A DNA stretch of 64,000 nt, from the NCBI RefSeq assembly GCF_025698545.1, contig NC_068569.1:1488001-1552000 (forward strand), in the 5' to 3' direction. The notes under the pieces were generated by a model, which saw only the letters and a list, made by a program, of their open reading frames with translations, made no database searches and was not told the DNA's origin. Within the stretch, counting starts at the first letter, position 1. Each line of letters starts with the position of its first letter. This document shows positions 60,960 to 64,000 of the stretch, one piece after another. The stretch comes from Gossypium raimondii. Its lineage: Eukaryota; Streptophyta; Magnoliopsida; Malvales; Malvaceae. The translations under genes and the position numbers were made by a program.

Positions 60960-61050
60960 TTCTGTTTAGCTCGTTTGAGCTTCTGTTCAGCTCTTACGAG
61001 CTTCTGTTCAGCTCTTACGAGCTTCTGTTCAGCTCTTATGAGCTTCTGTT
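60960..61050. repeat. 21-bp minisatellite in the solo LTR
   Basis: Three clean units of GAGCTTCTGTTCAGCTCTTA plus C or T, preceded by more diverged units from about 60925 (AGCTCTCACAAGCTTCG-like). Confidence 0.9.
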
Positions 61051-62514
61051 AACGATGTACTCTTATCCATAAGTCGTTCTTCGATTTGGAAAAGTCTTTG
61101 GTAAAGTGATTTATTTAATGAATTTGAAAGTTATCCAACGATATCCTAAATGGTTCAACGGGCAATGTTCTGTTACGAGACGATATGAGTTTGATACAAA
61201 CTAATACAGATATATACACGAAATACATGGAAATGATGGTACATGATATATTGATATATAATGATATATTGAAATGGATGATATATGTATATGAAGAAAC
61301 AGTAAGAGAATAATATGTATCATGAAATGAACATATACGAATATCTTTGATATGTTGATACATGGAAATTATGTAAGTTGATACGAGTAATAAACTCAAG
61401 TGTGACATGTTGAGATAATAAGGTTATCGATGTTGAATTTATATGAAATATGTTCAAGTATGCTAACAAGTGTTGTTGTTTGATGCTTAGGCAAATGCCA
61501 AGTTGTTGGTTGAATGGTAATATGTTTAATTACAAGTTGTATTGAAATGGTAAGTGTTCAAATGAAAATATGCTTGAGCTCATGAAAGAGTGGTAAGGTT
61601 TAAAGTTATTTAAAATCCTACTATGCTAGGGATGATATGTATAAGTGATGCTGTGGATTTATTCACCTTATGAGTTGTTAAATATAGCTTCACGAATCTT
61701 GCGGTATTGATATTGGATTGTTCTTGATATGTATAAATTTCATATTTGAAATGAATTGATATGATTAAAGTTTATACAAGCTTACTAAGCATTCATTGCT
61801 TACGTAGTTGTTTTCCTTTACTTTCAGATTATCGGAAGCTCGATCGGGTTGGAAGCTTGTTGGAGTTATATCACACTATTCATCGGTTCTATCGGTACTT
61901 TTGGATGTTTTAATTTTGGTTATAATGGCATGTATAGGTATACTGGTTAATGTTGGCCTATATGTATTTTGTTGAGATTAGCCACTTATTTGGCTTATGT
62001 TTTGGCACATTTTGGGTTGTTCATATTTGCTTTATATGGTTGATGTGTGGTTTGTTTTATGGTTGTATGGTGAAAGGTAAAATGTTAGCTAAATGTGAAT
62101 TCTATACATGTGTTTTGGAATGTGATGAATTGATCATGAATCGGTACCTTGATATGTAAGTTATATATATCTAAATATGTTAGTATTTGAAATACATTTT
62201 GGCACCAAATGGTATGTTTTGGTAGGTAAGTGACTTGGTTTGAAATAATGCAAATTAGCTTGATAAACTTTGGGTACAAATATGCATATAAGTTAATTAT
62301 ACATATGAATAAATTGAATACATGAATACACATGTTATAAGCTGTCATCTGAAGTGTCTAAAGGCATATTGGTTGTATGTGAATATATTATATGTTTAAA
62401 ACTTGATTTTGGCTTGCTTTGGATGCTTAATTATGGCTTGTTGATGTGCATAATGTTGATTGTAGGTTGACACAAAATTGAGTGAGAAATATGACTTGTA
62501 AAATGACTTATTTT

Positions 62515-62825
62515 CGTTCACACGGGCGTGTGTCTCAACCATGTGTGGCACACGACCAGGTGACACGGTCGTGTGTCCCTTGTATTTTTTTTAAGAATGT
62601 AAGTAAGTATGCTCACAAGGCCTAGCACACGGGCGTGTGACTTGGCCGTGTGACCCAAGTCAGTATACTCACACAGGCACCGACACAGGCTGAGACACGA
62701 CCGTGTGTTCTTATTTCGAATGTCCACACGGCCGTGTGTTCCTATTTCAAATGTCCACACCGCCTAAGACACAGGCATGTCTCGTGTGAGTCACACAGCC
62801 TGGCCACACGGCCGTGTGACCCCTG
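62515..62825. repeat. CACACGGCCGTGTG palindrome array in the solo LTR
   Basis: About a dozen variants of ACACGGGCGTGTG, GGCCGTGTGACC and related half sites. Perfect 14-bp palindromes CACACGGCCGTGTG lie at 62725-62738 and 62805-62818. Strongly GC-rich against an AT-rich surround. Confidence 0.9.
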
Positions 62826-62971
62826 CAGTGTTGAAAATTTTAAATGTTTCTAAAAAAATTCTGAGTTTTCGATTTAGTTCCGATTTGTTTCTAATGCGTA
62901 ATTTGGGCCTTGATGGCTCGTTTAAGGGACAATATGTATGATTTTGATTGGTTTTTGACATGAATGCTATG

Positions 62972-63365
62972 TAGACCTGTCCATGGTAGGCGGCTGACCT
63001 ACCGACAAATTACCAAATATGGAAGGGTTCGGGTAAAAATATAGGCCCAAATATGGGCTTAAAAAAAACGAGGCCCGTTTAAAAAAGCGGGCAGACCTCG
63101 CACCACTTTTTGGCTGTGGCCTACCTACCAAATATAATAAATATATATTTTTTAATTTTAAAATACTTTTAAAATATTTTTATTTTTTATTTTTAAAATA
63201 ATTTTAATGTTTATTAAAATGGGCGGGCTGGTCAGCTTATGATATTTTTCGGGCTGCCTGGGCAAAAATTTAGGCCCATATTTCGGGTCGGGCCGGGCCC
63301 GGGCCTAGGAGGCGGGCCAAAATTTTTTTCCGAGCCCGGCCCGACCCGGCCTATGGACAGGTCTA
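62972..63365. mobile_element. hAT-type MITE, 394 bp, nested in the solo LTR
   Basis: Terminal inverted repeats TAGACCTGTCCATGG (left) and CTATGGACAGGTCTA (right). The 8-bp target duplication ATGCTATG is present at 62964-62971 and 63366-63373, diagnostic for the hAT superfamily. The body has GC-rich ends (GGCCCGTTT, GGGTCGGGCCGGGCCC) around an AT-rich centre and no transposase frame, hence non-autonomous. The perfect duplication suggests insertion after the LTR was in place and not very long ago. Confidence 0.93.
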
Positions 63366-63475
63366 ATGCTATGTGATATGAAATGTTTGCATTTTTTTTG
63401 TTTGATTTGTAAACTCTGGTAATGCTCCTTAACCCTGTTCCGGCGACAGATTTGGGTTAGGGGTGTTATACTATA

Positions 63476-64000
63476 GGGCACGCTTTCTGCCACCTTAGCT
63501 GAAAACGCGTCTCGGTGGAGGTGTTTTCTGTTTCTCTCTCCAAAATCAGTTTATTTTCCTAATTATTTTTGAAAAACGACATTTTTTGCTACTTTTCCCG
63601 CCTAAAAAGTACTAGTAAACTTAAAAAATTGATACATATCTCATATTTTTTAAAGAAAAATAATATTTAATATTTTAAACTTTATATAATTTAAATTAAA
63701 TAATTTTTTAATTTTAAATTGCTGATTTGGGAACACCATATCAGCGGCATAATAGTGAAGGATAAAAAAAATGTTGATGGAGTTTGAAGAATTAATATAA
63801 ATTATATGTAAGAAAAGGATGGTAATTAAATGTTATAACATAAAGTCCCATTTCATTGGAGTTTTGAAATAGAGAAATCCTTTTGTAAATCCAAAAAACT
63901 TTGAAAACAGGAACTCAAGTCATAATAAAAAGGTTGTAACTTGGTACTATTTATTAAGAATCGATTAGTAATAGTTTAGGAACCATTTGACTATAGACAA
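63476..64000. other. Spacer to window end
   Basis: The first ~130 bp continue the sequence that was interrupted by the solo LTR insertion (GCTTTCTGCCACC, GAAAACGCG). The rest is AT-rich with no gene. Confidence 0.5.

Larger units (their letters stand above)
59505..63470 (+). mobile_element. Solo LTR, ~3.97 kb, same family as fragments B and C
   Basis: Starts TGTAACAACTCG at 59505 and ends GGGGTGTTATA at 63470, with a short, slightly decayed terminal inverted repeat and a perfect 5-bp target duplication. There is no gag-pol coding region, primer-binding site or second LTR, so it is a solo LTR left by recombination between the two ends of a whole element. Parts, left to right: AT-rich 5' region, (TA)n microsatellite at 60694-60718, 21-bp minisatellite (about 60960-61050), AT-rich middle, palindrome array (62515-62825), hAT-type MITE (62972-63365), terminal segment. 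Class is probably Ty3/gypsy from its resemblance to Malvaceae elements. Age cannot be dated from a solo LTR. Short open frames in it are not genes. Confidence 0.88.
59500..63475. repeat. 5-bp target-site duplication CTATA flanking the solo LTR
   Basis: CTATA occurs at 59500-59504 immediately before the LTR and at 63471-63475 immediately after it. Five bases is the normal duplication for plant LTR elements. Confidence 0.85.

Noticed and set aside
60810-61052. 80-codon frame with repeated SALTSFC units
   Set aside because: It is the 21-bp minisatellite of the solo LTR, whose length is a multiple of three and therefore stays open.
1-64000. CRISPR arrays, operons, riboswitches, rRNA or tRNA genes
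   Set aside because: This is plant nuclear DNA. The regular repeats present are LTR minisatellites and an intronic tandem repeat, and no tRNA or rRNA gene was recognised by eye.

Overview
The window is plant nuclear DNA: AT-rich, with short coding exons separated by GT-AG introns and long gene-poor spacers full of transposon relics. The proteins are dicot-type. The long-terminal-repeat fragments carrying arrays of the palindrome CACACGGCCGTGTG are of a kind I associate with cotton (Gossypium) and other Malvaceae. The species call is recognition from memory, not a search result.

Layout. 1-5008: nested fragments of long terminal repeats (LTRs) without coding domains, including a 584-bp LTR at 4425-5008. 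7327-9148 (+): two-exon nodulin-like/NFD4-type MFS transporter. 14612-19189 (+): eight-exon MED17, a Mediator head subunit, with a near-perfect 3 x 224 bp tandem repeat in its last intron. 21251-22182: long inverted-repeat element. 22742-24065 (+): aspartate/glutamate racemase-family protein. 25981-26671 (-): three-finger RanBP2-type zinc-finger protein. 30951-31211: tail of a LINE. 31448-31741: foldback element. 31852-32049 (-): orphan conserved-looking exon. 32492-32994 and 34759-35406 (-): tandem ENOD93 pair differing by one intron. 40307-41874 (-): AGC-VIII kinase of the PINOID2 type. 49060-50598 (-): polyol/monosaccharide transporter. 51873-52368 (+): small membrane-anchored protein with DnaJ-type CxxC motifs, followed by a candidate C/D snoRNA. 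54140-54320 (-): pseudogene piece of ribosomal stalk protein P3. 56923-57933 (+): DUF1644 zinc-binding protein with an upstream promoter and 5' UTR intron. 59505-63470: complete-looking solo LTR with a 5-bp target duplication, itself carrying a 394-bp hAT-type MITE with an 8-bp target duplication.

The genes do not form one pathway; this is ordinary plant gene order with independent promoters. TATA-like boxes can be seen upstream of several genes (both ENOD93 copies, the RanBP2 protein, PID2, the polyol transporter, the racemase-like gene and DUF1644). I found no evidence for a wholly new multi-gene system. The items most worth following are the ENOD93 intron presence/absence, the unidentified exon at 31852-32049, the candidate snoRNA, the fresh tandem triplication inside MED17, and the family-specific palindrome arrays inside LTRs.
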